Part shown: piece after piece, positions 7,723 to 16,308 of the stretch
How the letters are laid out: every line of letters starts with the position of its first letter
Position numbering within the stretch: the stretch's first letter is position 1
NCBI GenBank assembly: GCA_903828675.1
Contig: CAIKND010000046.1
Span: forward strand, 1 to 50,647
DNA: 50,647 bases
From: an uncultured Acidobacteriaceae bacterium
GTDB lineage: Bacteria; Acidobacteriota; Terriglobia; Terriglobales; Acidobacteriaceae
Direction: 5' to 3'
Made by a program: the position numbers and the translations under genes
The notes under the pieces: model-generated
What the model was told of the DNA's origin: nothing
The model's database searches: none
Seen by the model: the letters and a program-made list of their open reading frames with translations, nothing else

Positions 7723-8081
7723 ATCGCCTCCTCAACTTCGTCGATCTCGATGGAATCAATTTCCAGTTCGCGGCCCTGGCGCAGGTCACTGCACGGCTCG
7801 CCGCAGCGGGGGCAGCGGAAACTCTGCACCCCTTGCAGTTCAACATCCTGAGCACAGGCCGTACAGTGCATGACAACGGGCAGGGTCTGCACCGTCAGCT
7901 TCGAGCCTTGCAGCGGCGTGCCTTCGGTGGTGATTCCCCAGCAGAACTGCAATGAGTCTTCGATGACCGAAGCGAGCGCGCCGACTCTCAAACGTACCTC
8001 AAGAACGCGCGCACCGGGGTAGGCCGCTGCTAACTCGGTTACCGATTCGACGATGCTGGCTACGACGGAAAGTTCATGCAT
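7719..8081 (-). CDS. hypA: Hydrogenase/urease nickel metallochaperone HypA
   Basis: 120 residues. The MHE start supplies the nickel ligand His2. The zinc-ribbon cysteines are C73, C76, C90 and C93 (HCTAC and RCPRC). The family hands Ni to hydrogenase or urease together with HypB. First gene of the pair. There is no ribosome site; a TAAAAT box lies 9 bases before the ATG, so the message may be leaderless. The 184-base gap to the divergent aminotransferase must hold both promoters. Confidence 0.95.
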   Translation of the reverse strand: MHELSVVASIVESVTELAAAYPGARVLEVRLRVGALASVIEDSLQFCWGITTEGTPLQGSKLTVQTLPVVMHCTACAQDVELQGVQSFRCPRCGEPCSDLRQGRELEIDSIEIDEVEEAI

Positions 8082-8090
8082 AAAAGGCTA

Positions 8091-8096
8091 ATTTTA
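8091..8096 (-). promoter_or_regulatory. Candidate -10 box of hypAB, leaderless geometry
   Basis: TAAAAT on the minus strand, 9 bases before the hypA ATG, with no Shine-Dalgarno sequence between. No good -35 hexamer is visible at the expected spacing. Confidence 0.4.
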
Positions 8097-8265
8097 CGCT
8101 TTGTGCTGCTGCGAACCCGGGGATACGAAGGGCCGACGCGCTGCCATGCGCATAACCCCCTTGCAATCAATGGGCGCCTGGGCATTGGAAGTGAATGGCC
8201 GGGGTGGGAACGGGGGTGCCGGTTTCAACTCCAAAATGTACTATGTGAGGATAAGGACCTTCCCC

Positions 8266-9441
8266 ATGCCCACAGTACCAACTTCTTCCCGACTTGCCCT
8301 CAGCCAACTTGCCCCCGGCGCTTTTCAGTCGGAGATTCGCGCAATGACGACCGAGTGCGACCGGATTGGCGGGATCAACCTTGCGCAGGGTGTGTGCGAT
8401 ACGCCGGTTCCGGGGATCGTGCAAGAGGCCGCGATCAAGGCCATCCACGAGGGGCACAACATCTATACGCGCTGCGACGGGATTGCTCGGCTGCGGCAGG
8501 CGATTGCGGAAAAGCAGCTTCGCGACTATGGGCTGCGGTACGACCCGGAGTGCGAGGTGATGGTGGCCTCAGGGGCTACCGGAGGGCTGCACGCGACGGT
8601 GATGGCGCTGCTGAACCCCGGCGACGAGGTGATCCTGTTCGAACCGTTTTATGGATACCACGCGGTTACGCTGCAATCGATGCGCGTGAAGCCGGTGCTG
8701 GTGGCGCTGGCGGAGCCCGACTGGTCGCTGGATACGGAAGCGCTGAAGGCGGCGGTAACGCCGCAGACACGGGCGATCCTGCTGAATACGCCCGCCAACC
8801 CGAGCGGCAAGGTTTTCACGCTGGCAGAGACGGAAGCGGTTGCCCAGCTTTGCATTGAACACGATCTGTTTTTGATTACGGATGAGATTTACGAGTACTT
8901 CATCTACGACGGCGCGCGGCATGTTGCACCGGCGACGCTGCCGGGAATGCGGGAACGGACGATTGTGCTTTCGGGATTTTCGAAGACCTATTCGGTGACG
9001 GGATGGAGGCTGGGCTATGCGACTGCCGATGCGCGCTGGATGCCGGCTATGTCCCACTTTCATGATCTGACGTATGTGTGCGCTCCGGCGCCTTTTCAAC
9101 ACGGGGCGGCGGCGGGACTTGAGTATCTTCCTCCGAGCTTTTATACGCAACTGGCTGCGGATCACCAGTCCAAACGGGAGCGGCTGCTGCGTGCGCTGGA
9201 GGCGGCGGGCATGGAGTCCTCGGTTCCGTCGGGCGCTTACTACGTACTGGCACAGGCTACGCGGCTGCCGGGAAAGACGGGCGCGGAGAAGGCGAGGAAC
9301 TTGCTGGCGACGACTGGCGTGGCGGCGGTAGCGGGGTCTGCGTTCTTCAGGGCGGGTCGGGGTGAGGATTTGTTGCGGTTCTGCTTTGCCAAAAAGGACG
9401 GGGAGTTGGACGAGGCTTGCGATCGGTTGAGGAGGCTGTGA
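8266..9441 (+). CDS. Class I/II pyridoxal-phosphate aminotransferase
   Basis: 391 residues, normal for fold-type I aminotransferases. Visible landmarks: 'GGINLAQGVCD' near the N-terminus, 'NTPANPSGKVF', 'ITDEIYEYFIYDG', the PLP-lysine motif SGFSKTYSVTGWRLGY, and 'LRFCFAKKDGELDEACDRL' at the end. The sequence resembles the kynurenine/methionine/aromatic aminotransferase group (YbdL/KAT-like), but substrate cannot be decided. Several in-frame ATGs occur upstream from 8101. I chose 8266 because AGGATAAGG precedes it and the family N-terminus (SSRLALSQLAPGAFQSEIR) follows. Cytoplasmic; transcribed alone. Confidence 0.88.
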   Translation: MPTVPTSSRLALSQLAPGAFQSEIRAMTTECDRIGGINLAQGVCDTPVPGIVQEAAIKAIHEGHNIYTRCDGIARLRQAIAEKQLRDYGLRYDPECEVMVASGATGGLHATVMALLNPGDEVILFEPFYGYHAVTLQSMRVKPVLVALAEPDWSLDTEALKAAVTPQTRAILLNTPANPSGKVFTLAETEAVAQLCIEHDLFLITDEIYEYFIYDGARHVAPATLPGMRERTIVLSGFSKTYSVTGWRLGYATADARWMPAMSHFHDLTYVCAPAPFQHGAAAGLEYLPPSFYTQLAADHQSKRERLLRALEAAGMESSVPSGAYYVLAQATRLPGKTGAEKARNLLATTGVAAVAGSAFFRAGRGEDLLRFCFAKKDGELDEACDRLRRL

Positions 9442-9707
9442 GAGGGCACGGAAGGATGGTTCTGGGTTTTTGATGTGGATGGCTTTGGCTGAAAGGCACT
9501 CTTCCCGGAGCGACTTTTTTGGGGATCTGAATTGCTTGGGTGTTTGTGAGCTCAGTCATCTTTGGAAGGGATAACTGCTTGGTAACTTCCGGATTGGCGA
9601 CAACTCGTCCAATACACGAACCGTAAGCACTACACTGTCTGGAAGAATCTTTTTGAACAAACGGAGCACCTCGGCGCGTTTCGACAATATCGAATAGGGG
9701 AACCCAG

Positions 9708-10184
9708 TTGGCGTTCATGATTTGCTTCACGGGTGAGCCAGACGAATACCTCGGCGACGACCCTACCATCCCGTTCGGTGTAGGGCGAATTGTTGCGGGG
9801 AAGCTCGATGAGAACTTTGTCTCCAACCTATACGAGTGGGACAAGCGGGACTATGAATCGCAGTGGCTAAGTTCTCTTGAACAAATTCTGAACGGGGATG
9901 AGAAGGCTGTCTTGCTTACTTGGTATGTCAATCCAAGGGAATCATCCAATTTGGAATGGTGGGCGCTCTATCGTGGGGAGACTGGAATTGTGCATGTGCA
10001 GAACCACCTTCCGTTCTACGACAATCTTGACCCACAATTCACCGTCGAGCACGCGAGCATTTCTTTGCGGGATCGAATAACGGTAAATGAAGATGGGAAC
10101 ACCCTCTCGGAGTGGGATGTCCCGATCAAAGAAATTGAGCTTTTCGTAGAACAACTCAAGCAGAAGGGTGTTGACTCCAAATAG
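9708..10184 (+). CDS. CdiI-like immunity protein, orphan
   Basis: 158 residues, acidic, cytoplasmic, no signal. The segments 'YESQWLSSLEQILNGDEKAVLLT', 'WWALYRGETGIVHVQNHLPF' and 'NEDGNTLSEWDVPIKEIELF' resemble the contact-dependent-inhibition immunity family I know as CdiI_4, which binds and neutralises a toxin domain. No toxin or CdiA gene is adjacent, so this would be an orphan immunity gene. TTG 9708 follows AGGGGAA at good distance; ATG 9717 would shorten it by three residues. The region is less GC-rich than the contig, which suggests transfer. Assignment is from memory of the family pattern only. Confidence 0.6.
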   Translation: MAFMICFTGEPDEYLGDDPTIPFGVGRIVAGKLDENFVSNLYEWDKRDYESQWLSSLEQILNGDEKAVLLTWYVNPRESSNLEWWALYRGETGIVHVQNHLPFYDNLDPQFTVEHASISLRDRITVNEDGNTLSEWDVPIKEIELFVEQLKQKGVDSK

Positions 10185-10264
10185 GCGGCTCGAAAGACAT
10201 TGGTCTGCAAAGCCCGGCGATCTCGAAGTTGCGTTCGTGTGACCCGCTATTCGGACATTATGCA

Positions 10265-10300
10265 TTCCCAGGTCTGAGAATCCAGACCTGGGGCACCCGG
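10265..10300 (+). repeat. GGGGCACC-tailed palindromic element, copy 4
   Basis: CCCAGGTCTG..CCAGACCTGGG hairpin with a GAGAAT-type loop and tail GGCACCCGG. Directly downstream of the CdiI-like gene. The bases before it ('cattatgca') recur before copy 5. Confidence 0.75.
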
Positions 10301-10332
10301 CACCCGACGGAAAGCGCAGACGCGGAGGCTTC

Positions 10333-10716
10333 ATGAAAAAGTGGCTTTGGTTTCTCGCAATACCTGTGTTGCTAATTGGATCATTGATGATGATCGGTAA
10401 CTACACGGTGTACTCCGAAATCCGTAACAGTCCGGAATATATCCTTGGAATGGATACTTTTCGCTCCTCACCGAAGGCACGTGAGTTGCTTGGAGACCAT
10501 CTCGATGCCGCCGGCGGGAATCCCAAAGAGAAAGCGTACTTAGTTGGCAGTAATGGAAGTGCAGAGTTAGATATTCCTGTGTCTGGGACGATCCAAAAGG
10601 GCACTCTCTACATCAAGGCCACAGACAAGTCCGGAAAGTGGCATGTGGACGAGCTTGCTGTCCGTTTAGAGGGTCAATCAAATTGGACTGGGCTTTTGCC
10701 TTTAGCCTCTCGTTAG
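10333..10716 (+). CDS. Coa1/Tim21-like membrane-anchored protein
   Basis: 127 residues. One N-terminal membrane anchor (about residues 4-23) is followed by a soluble domain whose end ('GSNGSAELDIPVSGTIQKGT' then 'LYIKATDKSGKWHVDELAVRL') fits the cytochrome oxidase assembly factor 1 (Coa1) fold. In bacteria such proteins are common, small and mostly uncharacterised; no cytochrome oxidase genes are nearby. ATG 10333 has GGAGG 4 bases upstream. It lies between two palindromic repeats in a less GC-rich patch. Confidence 0.65.
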   Translation: MKKWLWFLAIPVLLIGSLMMIGNYTVYSEIRNSPEYILGMDTFRSSPKARELLGDHLDAAGGNPKEKAYLVGSNGSAELDIPVSGTIQKGTLYIKATDKSGKWHVDELAVRLEGQSNWTGLLPLASR

Positions 10717-10808
10717 AATGCCATCCGTCTGCACCCCATTTCTCAGTCGCGGTCGGTGCATATCGGTTGCACGAGCATTCTTGCGAGTGCAAACAACGCC
10801 AGGAACAA

Positions 10809-10840
10809 CCGCAGATCTTCGCCTGCGGCTCAGGATGACA
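10809..10840 (+). repeat. 'HPERSEG' dispersed repeat, copy 3
   Basis: Reads accgcagatcttcgcctgcg then gctcaggatgaca. Same class as the copies at 3020 and 3331. The 300-base gap 10717-11016 holds this, palindromic copy 5 and no gene. Confidence 0.6.
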
Positions 10841-10890
10841 GATACTTTTTTGGCAGTGGTCAAGTAACCAGCAAACCGGAGATTATGCAA

Positions 10891-10925
10891 TCCCAGGTCT
10901 GAGAATCCAGACCTGGGTCAACCGG
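10891..10925 (+). repeat. GGGGCACC-type palindromic element, copy 5 (variant tail)
   Basis: Stem and loop identical to copy 4, but the tail reads GGGTCAACCGG in place of GGGGCACCCGG. Confidence 0.7.
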
Positions 10926-11016
10926 TGAAGAGCATGAGGTTATTTCGCACTAGAGCCACAGGCCCGCGGGCTCGGTCATAATGGAATCGCATATCAATAG
11001 TTGAGAGGGAATCCGC

Positions 11017-12216
11017 ATGATCCGCAATCGCAATTCTTGGGTTCGTCCCTGCTTTCTCGTCCTCGTCCTCGCACTGGTGGCGTCCATGGCTGCTGCGCAG
11101 ACCGCCGCGACCCTGGCGGCGAGGCCTCCGATGGGATGGAATAGCTGGAATCACTTCGCCGAAAAGGTGACGGATGCGGACGTGCGCGCCACCGCCGATG
11201 TTCTGGTGTCGAGCGGGATGCGCGATGCGGGCTACATCTACGTGAACGTCGACGACACCTGGGAAGGGCAGCGCGACGCGGCGGGCAATATCCAGGCCAA
11301 CAGCAAATTTCCAGACATGAAGGCGCTGGGCGATTACGTCCACTCGAAGGGATTGAAGTTTGGCATCTACTCCTCTCCCGGACCGAAGACTTGCGCCGGA
11401 TTCGAGGGCAGCTATGGGCACGAAGAGCAGGATGCCGCCACATATGCTTCGTGGGGGGTGGACTTTCTGAAGTACGATCTGTGCGGCCTGCGGGACGTGA
11501 TGGACATGAAGAGCCCGCACTACGATCGCGTCAAGGGACAGGCGATGATGGTGGATGCGTATGCCCGGATGCACAAGGCGCTGGTGAAGACCGGGCGGCC
11601 GATTGTGTACAGCATCTGCCAGTACGGCATGGACTCGGTGTGGGAATGGGGCGCACAGGTGGGGGGAAACCTGTGGCGGACCACGGACGACATAAGCGAC
11701 AGCTTCCGCAGCATGGCGCTGATTGGTTTTTCGCAGGCCGGACTGGAAAAGTATGCGGGGCCGGGGCACTGGAACGACCCCGACATGCTTGAGATTGGCA
11801 ACGGAGGCATGACTGCCGACGAGTACCGGACGCAGATGAGTTTGTGGGCGATGCTGGCGGCTCCGCTGCTGGCCGGAAACGATCTGAGCAAGATGGATGA
11901 GACGACCAAAAGCATCCTGATGAATGGGGAAGTGATTGCGGTGGATCAGGACGCGCTGGGGGTGCAGGGCTCGCGCCTGGGGCCCCCGCAGGTGTGGGTG
12001 CGGACGCTCTCAGGAGGCCAGAAGGCGCTGGCCATCTTCAACTATGTGACCGACGATGTGCCCCAGCCGGTGACGGTCACTTTGAAGGATCTGGGCTTTG
12101 CGGGTCCGGTGCATGCGCGGGATCTGTGGGCGCACAAGGACCTGGACGTGGTGCGGGATTCGTTTACGGCGACTCCGCCGAAGGGCGGCGTGGTGATGCT
12201 GCGGCTGTGGCAGTGA
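11017..12216 (+). CDS. Secreted GH27 alpha-galactosidase
   Basis: 399 residues. A Sec signal (residues 1 to about 27, ending MAAAQ) implies export. The domain begins with 'RPPMGWNSWNHF', the GH27 hallmark. The nucleophile is D154 in LKYDLCG. The acid/base is probably D225 in NLWRTTDDIS, aligned on the human enzyme's WRNFADID. 'GPGHWNDPDML' follows and a C-terminal beta domain closes the protein. The family removes alpha-linked galactose (or N-acetylgalactosamine) with retention. It fits plant polysaccharide use by soil Acidobacteriota. GAGGGA precedes ATG 11017. Transcribed alone, after the repeat at 10891. Confidence 0.93.
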   Translation: MIRNRNSWVRPCFLVLVLALVASMAAAQTAATLAARPPMGWNSWNHFAEKVTDADVRATADVLVSSGMRDAGYIYVNVDDTWEGQRDAAGNIQANSKFPDMKALGDYVHSKGLKFGIYSSPGPKTCAGFEGSYGHEEQDAATYASWGVDFLKYDLCGLRDVMDMKSPHYDRVKGQAMMVDAYARMHKALVKTGRPIVYSICQYGMDSVWEWGAQVGGNLWRTTDDISDSFRSMALIGFSQAGLEKYAGPGHWNDPDMLEIGNGGMTADEYRTQMSLWAMLAAPLLAGNDLSKMDETTKSILMNGEVIAVDQDALGVQGSRLGPPQVWVRTLSGGQKALAIFNYVTDDVPQPVTVTLKDLGFAGPVHARDLWAHKDLDVVRDSFTATPPKGGVVMLRLWQ

Positions 12217-12275
12217 GAGGGGGAAGAGTCGGCGACGATACGACAGAAACCACAGAGTTGTATCCTACTCGACAC

Positions 12276-12578
12276 ATGGACGGCCTTTCGAAATTGCATG
12301 ACGCGACCCTTGAGACCTTCGCGCTCCATTGGGCAGAAGGAATCGCGCGAATAAGGTTGAGCACAGGCGTGAACGGCACAGGCGTGGTCATCCTTGAAGC
12401 GTCCGGCGTGCTCCGTGCTGTTTGCCCCCGGGTCTTTCCTTGGGGAGAGAGCGACTCAGTCAACGAGGTAAAGCTGGAGAAAGTCGACGATGGATGGCTT
12501 CTTTCCATTGAGATGCAAAGTGGTGATGTTCTGGAAATCTGCTGTGGAGAGGCGTCGATCAAACAGGGCGCAGAATAA
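12276..12578 (+). CDS. Conserved hypothetical protein, 100 residues
   Basis: The protein begins 'MDGLSKLHDATLETFALHW' and contains 'CPRVFPWGESDSVNEVKLE' and 'LLSIEMQSGDVLEICCGEAS'. I recall similar short soluble proteins (HDATL start, FPWGxSxSVN, EMQSGD) in Acidobacteriota and Proteobacteria, with no known function; their size suggests immunity-type or accessory proteins. The start is ATG 12276, with a TATCCT box 9 bases upstream and no ribosome site. The frame continues upstream into the alpha-galactosidase gene only as an overlapping shadow. Confidence 0.6.
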   Translation: MDGLSKLHDATLETFALHWAEGIARIRLSTGVNGTGVVILEASGVLRAVCPRVFPWGESDSVNEVKLEKVDDGWLLSIEMQSGDVLEICCGEASIKQGAE

Positions 12579-12605
12579 CATTCGAGCATTGCCAGCTCAT
12601 CCGAA

Positions 12606-12630
12606 CAGTATTTAGTTGCCAGATCTATAG
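12606..12630 (+). repeat. Solo end of the MITE-like element
   Basis: Reads cagtatttagttgccagatc then tatag, matching 19681-19705 with three substitutions. No matching inverted partner is found in the neighbouring gap. Confidence 0.5.
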
Positions 12631-12804
12631 TGCCGTTTCGGCGCGGCGACCCTGAGAGTACCCCGGCCGCACCCTTTCAAAGCGTTGTTCGTTCGTAGCA
12701 CGGCTGAAGCTGTGCCATAAAAGGAGGCTGGCTTTTGGCTTATTCGCCGTTGCGTTGGAGGAAGATGAACGTCCGCGCCTGAAGGCGTGTCACTCATAGG
12801 CTCG

Positions 12805-12839
12805 ATTCAGGGGCATGAATGCCCCTGCTCCCTCCAGAA
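12805..12839 (+). repeat. Dispersed palindromic repeat, copy 2 (CAGGGGCAT..ATGCCCCTG)
   Basis: Identical to 1315-1345 through the 'ctccctcc' tail, then differs by one base. The palindrome occupies 12808-12827. Confidence 0.75.
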
Positions 12840-12907
12840 GGACGAAGAGGCTGGGCTTGCACGTGGATTGCTTTACCCTGATGCCCGTCCAGTAGACTGG
12901 GAGGGTT

Positions 12908-14008
12908 ATGAATAAGGTGCAGAGATACAGGCGGTTTGCAGGGTTGGGTGCTTTGGCCGCCGGGGTGGCCCTGTCGGGTTGCGGGATGCCGGGAGCGCCG
13001 CAACCGCCGTCGCTGAACCTGCCTGATCGGGTGACCGATTTGGCCGCCTCGCGCGCGGGGAACCAGGTTTCCTTGACCTGGATGATGCCCAAGAAGAATA
13101 CAGACAAGTTGGTGCTGAGAGACAAGGTGGCCGTTTACGTTTGCCGCCGGGAGATTCAGGGGCCTTGCGCGGCGGTGGGGACCGTGGAAGCGGCTCCGGG
13201 CGGGGCGGGGTCGTTTACTGAGACGCTGCCGGCGGAACTGGGCGCTGGCGCACCGCGAATACTCACCTACCTGATTGAGCTGAAGAATAGGAACGGGCGC
13301 TCGGCGGGCCCGTCGAATGCTGCGACGGTATTGGCTGGAGAAGCTCCGGCGGCGGTGGCAGGGCTGGACGCCGAGGTGAGGAAGAGCGGCGTGGTGCTGC
13401 GTTGGACTCCGGTTGCAGAGGAGCCGGTTGCGACGGCAATCCGGTTGCACCGCAAGTTGCTGACTTCGGCGGCGACCAAGCCGAAAGAGGGACCGCTCTC
13501 TCCGCAGCCTGAACCCACCGAGCAGAATCTGCTGGTGGAGGCGAGGGCGAAGGCGGACCGGGCTCTGGACAAGGACATTCACCTGGGCGAGACCTATGAG
13601 TACCGCGCCCAACGCGTGGCCCGCGTAAGCGTGGATGGCAGAACGCTGGAACTGGATGGCCAGATGTCCACGCCGGTGAGGGTGGAGGCCAAGGATGTGT
13701 TTCCGCCGGATACGCCAACCGGGCTGGCGGCGGTGGCCACCGTCGGCGAGAATGGCGGTGCGCCCGCGATTGACCTGAGTTGGCAGGCGGGGACCGAGGC
13801 GGACCTGGCGGGGTATGTCGTCTATCGGCGTGAGGGAGATGGGGGTTGGCAGCGGATTTCGCCAGCGCAGCCGGTGGTGGGCCCGGCCTTTCACGATGGG
13901 CAGGTGCAAGCGGGGCATAGTTATAACTACGCTGTAAGCGCGGTGGACCAGGGCGGACATGAGAGTGCACGGTCCGCAGAGGCTGAGGAGACGGTTCCTG
14001 GGCCTTGA
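12908..14008 (+). CDS. Fibronectin type III domain lipoprotein
   Basis: 366 residues. Lipoprotein signal with lipobox LSGC (C25), so it is probably outer-membrane or periplasmic. Three beta-sandwich segments are suggested: about 40-140 (DRVTDLAASRAGNQVSLTW), 145-260 (AVAGLDAEVRKSGVVLRWTP) and 270-366 (PTGLAAVATVGENGGAPAID; LAGYVVYRREGDGGW; YNYAVSAVDQGGHES). The last is a clear Fn3 domain. Such proteins mediate surface or carbohydrate contacts; no catalytic motif is seen. GGAGGG precedes the ATG closely. It is followed after 30 bases by the FAH-family gene on the same strand. Confidence 0.8.
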   Translation: MNKVQRYRRFAGLGALAAGVALSGCGMPGAPQPPSLNLPDRVTDLAASRAGNQVSLTWMMPKKNTDKLVLRDKVAVYVCRREIQGPCAAVGTVEAAPGGAGSFTETLPAELGAGAPRILTYLIELKNRNGRSAGPSNAATVLAGEAPAAVAGLDAEVRKSGVVLRWTPVAEEPVATAIRLHRKLLTSAATKPKEGPLSPQPEPTEQNLLVEARAKADRALDKDIHLGETYEYRAQRVARVSVDGRTLELDGQMSTPVRVEAKDVFPPDTPTGLAAVATVGENGGAPAIDLSWQAGTEADLAGYVVYRREGDGGWQRISPAQPVVGPAFHDGQVQAGHSYNYAVSAVDQGGHESARSAEAEETVPGP

Positions 14009-14038
14009 GGGTGCGGGCCAGGTAAGGAGACTTCCCCG

Positions 14039-14902
14039 ATGAAGTATTGCAGGTTTCTGAAGGATGATAAGACGCACTATGGCGCCGTGGAAGAGCGCAA
14101 CGGCGAACTCTGGATTACGGGGCCCGCAGAGGCGCCGGAGGAGGACCTTGCATTCAAGCTGGCGCTGAAGACGATGGGGGATGGGGCTTTGAACTTTGAG
14201 CCGATGCCGCTGGGCAAGGCCGAGTTGCTGGCTCCGGTGACGCCGTCAAAGATCATCTGCGTGGGACGGAACTATCGCGACCACGTAAAGGAGCTGGGCA
14301 ATGAGATGCCCGCGGAGCCGCTGATTTTTTTCAAGCCGCCTTCGTCGCTGCTGAAACCGGGAGGGGTAGTGCGGCTGCCGAGCGCCTCAGAGCGCGTGGA
14401 TTTTGAGGGCGAGCTGGCGCTGGTAATCGGCAAGCGCGCGCACAAGTTGAAGCCCGACGCGGACTTGAGGGGTGTGATCCGGGGTTACACCCTGGCCGAC
14501 GATGTATCCGCACGCGACCTGCAAAAGAAGGATGTGCAGTGGACCCGCGCCAAGGGATTCGACACGTTTTGCCCGGTGGGGCCGCTGGTGAGCGATGAGG
14601 TGGATCCGATTGCGGGCGTGACGATTGAGACGCGCGTAAATGGGGAAGTACGACAGCACGCATCAACGCTGGACTTCATTTTTTCGATTCCGAAGCTGCT
14701 GAGCTTTATAACGGCGGCGTTTACTCTGGAGCCGGGAGACCTGATTCTGACCGGGACCCCCGCCGGGGTTGGAGCGCTCAAGGCTGGGGATTGTGTGGAA
14801 GTGTCGGTTGCCGGGCTGGGCACGCTGACGCACGGAGTGGAAGCGGACGGAGATGAAGGCGAGCGCCGAGGGATGCACCGCATAGCGTGCTTTCGCATCT
14901 GA
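14039..14902 (+). CDS. Fumarylacetoacetate hydrolase family protein
   Basis: 287 residues. The C-terminal two-thirds is the FAH fold: 'SKIICVGRNYRDHVKELG' opens it, the divalent-metal ligands lie in DFEGELALVIG and in the following 'YTLADDVSARDLQ', and 'LEPGDLILTGTPAGVG' is diagnostic. Relatives hydrolyse C-C bonds of acylpyruvates or decarboxylate oxaloacetate; the exact substrate is undecided. AAGGAG precedes ATG 14039. It may share a transcript with the lipoprotein before it, and lies 63 bases before transaldolase. Confidence 0.88.
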   Translation: MKYCRFLKDDKTHYGAVEERNGELWITGPAEAPEEDLAFKLALKTMGDGALNFEPMPLGKAELLAPVTPSKIICVGRNYRDHVKELGNEMPAEPLIFFKPPSSLLKPGGVVRLPSASERVDFEGELALVIGKRAHKLKPDADLRGVIRGYTLADDVSARDLQKKDVQWTRAKGFDTFCPVGPLVSDEVDPIAGVTIETRVNGEVRQHASTLDFIFSIPKLLSFITAAFTLEPGDLILTGTPAGVGALKAGDCVEVSVAGLGTLTHGVEADGDEGERRGMHRIACFRI

Positions 14903-14965
14903 ATAAGCGGTACACTTAAGCCAAACGGGCAATAGTAAACGGGGACCCCTTCCCCAGGAGGAATC

Positions 14966-15967
14966 ATGCCGCAGAATTTGCTTAAGCAGTTGCGCAAGTA
15001 CACGGTTGTAGTCGCCGACACCGGCGACATTGAGGCGATGGAGAAGTTTCGCCCGCAGGACGCCACCACCAACCCCTCACTGATTACAGCAGCGGCACAG
15101 ATGCCGCAGTACCAGCCGATTGTGGACGGCGTGCTTGCCAGCGCGCGTAAAGAGTTGGGCAACGACGCGAGCGACGAGACTGTGGCGAACCTTGCCTTCA
15201 AGCGGTTGGCGATTGAATTCGGGAAGAAGATTCTGGCGATTGTGCCGGGCCGGGTTTCAACGGAAGTGGATGCGCGCCTGTCGTACGACACGGCTGGGAC
15301 GATTGCACAGGCACGCGCCATTATTGCCGAATACGATGCGGCGGGGATTGGTCGCGAGCGCATTCTGGTGAAAATTGCTTCGACGTGGGAGGGCATAAAA
15401 GGCGCCGAGGTGCTGGAAAAGGAAGGCATCCACTGCAACCTGACGCTGCTGTTTGGGTTGCACCAGGCGATTGCGGCAGCCGAGGCTGGGGCGACTCTGA
15501 TTTCGCCGTTTGTGGGCCGCATTCTGGACTGGTACAAGAAGGACACGGGCAGGAGCTATCAAGGCGCAGACGATCCCGGCGTGCAGTCTGTGACCAAGAT
15601 CTACAACTACTACAAGAAGTTTGGGTTCAAGACGCAGGTGATGGGCGCGAGCTTCCGCAATATCGGCGAAATTACCGAGTTGGCCGGGTGCGATCTTCTG
15701 ACCATTTCGCCGCAGCTTCTGGCCGAGTTGGAAGCGAACGAGAGCGAGCTTCCCCGCAAGCTGGACCCTGAGGTTTCCAAGGCGATGCACATTGAAAGAA
15801 TCGTGATGGACAAGGATGTATTCGAGTTCATGCACGACGGGGACCGCATGGCAACGGACAAACTGAAGGAAGGCATTGAAGGGTTTTCCGCAGCGTTGGT
15901 GAAGTTGGAGGCGCTGCTCTCGAAGCGGCTGGCGGAACTGGAATTGCGCACGCCTGCAACTGTGTAG
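14966..15967 (+). CDS. tal: Transaldolase
   Basis: 333 residues, the TalB length class. Transaldolase moves dihydroxyacetone units between sedoheptulose-7-phosphate and glyceraldehyde-3-phosphate in the pentose phosphate pathway. The Schiff-base lysine is K136 in [11 protein letters not shown]. 'DATTNPSLI', '[11 protein letters not shown]' and '[12 protein letters not shown]' are family landmarks. The ribosome site is strong (AGGAGG 5 bases before the ATG), in keeping with a highly expressed housekeeping gene. A clear intrinsic terminator follows 16 bases after the stop. Confidence 0.96.
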   Translation: MPQNLLKQLRKYTVVVADTGDIEAMEKFRPQDATTNPSLITAAAQMPQYQPIVDGVLASARKELGNDASDETVANLAFKRLAIEFGKKILAIVPGRVSTEVDARLSYDTAGTIAQARAIIAEYDAAGIGRERILVKIASTWEGIKGAEVLEKEGIHCNLTLLFGLHQAIAAAEAGATLISPFVGRILDWYKKDTGRSYQGADDPGVQSVTKIYNYYKKFGFKTQVMGASFRNIGEITELAGCDLLTISPQLLAELEANESELPRKLDPEVSKAMHIERIVMDKDVFEFMHDGDRMATDKLKEGIEGFSAALVKLEALLSKRLAELELRTPATV

Positions 15968-15983
15968 TCTGAAATTTCCAACT

Positions 15984-16025
15984 GATGCAAAGAGGGCAGC
16001 CCAAAGTGGCTGCCCTTTTTGCATC
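15984..16025 (+). terminator. Intrinsic terminator of transaldolase
   Basis: Stem AGGGCAGCC/GGCTGCCCT (15993-16001, 16008-16016) with a CAAAGT loop, followed by five T. Outer bases GATGCAAA and TTTGCATC extend the pairing, so it should also work on the minus strand. Confidence 0.85.
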
Positions 16026-16308
16026 GGGCTGGAATTTGTTTTGCAGTCGGCTTGCCACTCTGCCAACAAAGTCGGGGGCGCCCGGCCGATTAAAGAATCA
16101 TTGCGGTATACAGCCTCGTCAAAGCAGGCACAGGTGGGTGTCGTAAAAGGCACTTGTTATTACGCAAAGAACGCCCGGCAAAAGCGACCTTAGATGGTTG
16201 TATCTCAAAGACGGCGTGATGCAACGCGCCGGCGAGGCAAGTTGAATTGGATAGCCGCTCGATCGCTTACGAGCAAACCGGCAACGCGCGTTGTCCCAGG
16301 AGGTGTGT

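Larger units (their letters stand above)
12579..12907. other. Repeat-rich gap without genes
   Basis: Contains a half-copy of the 19601-19704 element end (12606-12630), degenerate 'ccgcaccctttcaaag' and 'gcacggctgaagctgtgcc' phrases like those at the left edge, and the 20-bp palindrome at 12808-12827. No coding frame is convincing. Confidence 0.55.

Noticed and set aside
16026..16308. Gap before the 180-residue gene considered for a tRNA or small RNA
   Set aside because: No cloverleaf, T-loop or terminator pattern could be found by eye.
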